Assembly (NCBI RefSeq): GCF_910592395.1 | Contig: NC_088317.1 | Location: 12,586,001-12,650,000, forward strand | Reading direction: 5' to 3' | Length of the DNA stretch: 64,000 bases | Source: Lineus longissimus | Taxonomy: Eukaryota > Nemertea > Pilidiophora > Heteronemertea > Lineidae | In this document: positions 62,699-64,000 of the stretch, piece after piece | Numbering within the stretch: position 1 is the stretch's first letter | Layout: the number at the start of each line of letters is the position of its first letter | Program-made: the position numbers and the translations under genes | The notes under the pieces: model-generated | Told to the model about the DNA's origin: nothing | What the model saw: the letters and a program-made list of their open reading frames with translations, nothing else | The model's database searches: none

Positions 62699-62773
62699 AG
62701 TGAGGAGCTAGTGGGCGTACACTATCTCAAGTGATCACGTAGTGACGTGATAATGAGATGAAACAGAATCCAT
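62699..62773. repeat. DIRS 5' inverted terminal repeat
   Basis: GTGAGGAGCTAGTGGGCGTA... to ...GAGATGAAACAGAAT. The outer 45 bp recur in the ICR (58379-58424) and the inner 37 bp in the 3' ITR (58163-58199). Confidence 0.82.
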
Positions 62774-63588
62774 TTCGTCCCGATGGTAAGCGATATATTA
62801 CGACAAATGAATTGGGGCATTTCGCAATCTTGAGACTAGAGGCGCTGATTTCGTCACTTTCGCAATGCATTCGAAGAACCTCCGTTGGCGTCGTGATTAC
62901 GTTCGGTTGACTCATCACCCAGCGGAATAGGAAAAAGTAGGCCTATCATCCTGAGCTTGGGGGCATTTCCAATCAAACGTGAGGCGGAGAGAGTAAAAAA
63001 ATCAATGTGCAGCCAAAGGCGTGGTGGTGGTTGGGGTCCGTGGGCGGGCACGTTTATGGGTGGGGATCAGGGGAGGGTACTCTTCCACTATTTTCCTTGT
63101 GCTTGCAAGCTGACTCGGGCTGATATCTTCAGAGGACTACAATAACGATTACACTGGACCGGTGTAGAAGTTTAAAATGTCCTAGGATAGAATGTCCGGG
63201 AAACAAAGGATTCTATTATGCGCTTCAGTCATGGTCTCGATAGACCAGATAATAGGACCATAAAAATATTATTATTATAGCAGAATACAATAGGGCCGGA
63301 CACTTTTTCCAGGGGACATTTTCTACTTTTACACCGGCAGTTCGTACTGGTCGGGGCGCACGGTCGAAGCGCATAACGGGGACGTCAAAGGCAGATGTTC
63401 GGTAATTCAAAGCATTGCCTGCACTAAAAAGGGTAGGGCCTAAATGCGGGGTCTATGGTAGGGTGGAATCGGAGGGGGGGGGGGGGGGGCGGGCGGGCGG
63501 GCGCCCGGGGAGCGGGGACGAGCGGGCAGTGACCATATATTAAAACAAAAGATCAACAACCTAACCTCCTTCACTATAACGGACTCCT
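62774..63588. other. Non-coding stretch with G-rich tract
   Basis: No gene recognised. 63473-63520 is a run of about 17 G followed by three GGGC units and further G blocks, a strong G-quadruplex candidate on the plus strand. Confidence 0.45.
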
Positions 63589-63629
63589 GATTGGCTGTTC
63601 ATTAATCGTAGAATGCCCACGATATAAAG
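63589..63629 (+). promoter_or_regulatory. Candidate core promoter (inverted CCAAT plus TATA)
   Basis: GATTGG (63589-63594, reverse CCAAT box) and TATAAAG (63623-63629) are about 30 bp apart, with a start expected near 63652. No downstream coding exon is recognised before the window end. Confidence 0.4.
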
Positions 63630-64000
63630 GCCAGATGTCAATCGTACATATACCACGTTTGTTTGGAGGAGACTACGTTGCCCGGGGAGGGAGAGGGAGC
63701 TTTTTACCTCGTGCCATGGTGTTAGGACACTTGTTAAACCTATTGACAGCCACAATATGATAGTATTATTCCACAAGTGAGTGGACATTTCAAGAGACTG
63801 TGAGATTCTATGGACTGTGAATTACGTATTTTTGTGCTACTGATGAACATTAGAGCAGTAGTGGTTAGAATTATTTTTTAAATTTCGAGTTTGCGAATCA
63901 TGGAATTGTGGAAGAATCGATGATATTGGCACATAATTGCCATGTTTCAGTTTTTGCTGTTGTGACAAATATGAGGCAGGACTAGTAGGCCTATTGAAAA
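63630..64000. other. Possible 5' exon region, no coding sequence seen
   Basis: Follows the candidate promoter. No recognised splice donor or coding start. Confidence 0.3.

Larger units (their letters stand above)
58122..62773 (-). mobile_element. DIRS-1-type retrotransposon with ITRs and internal complementary region
   Basis: On the minus strand: 5' ITR 62773-62699, gag-like, RT-RNase H, tyrosine recombinase, then ICR (58424-58298) and 3' ITR (58199-58122). The ITRs share GATCACTTGAGATAGTGTAC onward to GCTCCTCAC and differ at their tips. The ICR holds complements of both tips side by side, the DIRS-1 hallmark for circularisation. Frameshifts in gag and an A/T homopolymer make it inactive as read. 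Confidence 0.9.

Overview
The window looks like nuclear DNA of an animal, most likely a marine invertebrate. It has GT-AG introns in perfect phase, long non-coding stretches, many ACATGTA and TAGGCCTA words, tRNA-derived SINEs and an unusually wide set of transposable elements. Amphioxus, echinoderm, hemichordate, mollusc or brachiopod are all possible, and the sequence alone does not let me choose. Most of the window is mobile DNA. Little is ordinary host gene.

Layout. (1) 1-10.3 kb: the right-hand part of a Polinton/Maverick (adintovirus-like) element: broken protein-primed DNA polymerase B, HNH-type nuclease, DDE integrase, packaging ATPase, two jelly-roll capsid proteins and several small membrane proteins. 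It is peppered with a roughly 28-bp double-hairpin repeat, often inside reading frames. (2) 11.6-14.2 kb: a PIF/Harbinger transposon whose DDE transposase and spliced SANT/Myb-like partner are both intact. (3) 14.7-18.8 kb: an eight-exon gene of an uncharacterised family with two single-base frameshifts. (4) 18.8-23 kb: fold-back repeats, a perfect cruciform and two tRNA-derived SINEs. (5) about 23.2-38.9 kb: a Gypsy LTR retrotransposon hit by three later insertions: a Ngaro/PAT-type tyrosine-recombinase retrotransposon with split direct repeats (25.1-31.2 kb) at the gag end, a PIF-type DNA transposon with interleaved MADF-BESS and transposase genes (31.8-34.8 kb) after the protease, and a 290-bp insertion with 18-bp target duplications in the pol tail. 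(6) 39.7-42 kb: small inverted-repeat elements. (7) 43.5-46.5 kb: exons of a KDZ-like (Kyakuja/Dileera/Zisupton-related) gene. (8) 47.4-48.6 kb: an 88-bp satellite-like array. (9) 50-54.2 kb: 3' exons of a minus-strand chromodomain gene, with a candidate promoter holding two CRE palindromes and a truncated Tc1 copy in an intron. (10) 54.3-58.0 kb: a DNA transposon with long terminal inverted repeats built from 21-bp tandem units, a 6-bp target duplication and an rve/IS3-like transposase fragment, interrupted by a CR1/L2-group LINE. (11) 58.1-62.8 kb: a DIRS-1-type element with inverted termini and internal complementary region. (12) 62.8-64 kb: non-coding, with a G-rich tract and a CCAAT/TATA candidate promoter.

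How the parts relate. The Polinton virion genes (capsids, ATPase, integrase core) are open while its polymerase is broken, so it could at best be mobilised in trans. Seven of its nine visible start codons sit in the same TAAATG context. The nested order gives a relative chronology: Gypsy first, then the three insertions. The two tyrosine-recombinase retrotransposons show the two textbook end architectures (split direct repeats versus ITR plus ICR) within 30 kb of each other.

The strongest candidate for something undescribed is the dispersed double-hairpin repeat in the Polinton. At least 15 copies and one half copy lie within the first 8 kb, stem bases covary between copies, and I saw none in the remaining 54 kb.
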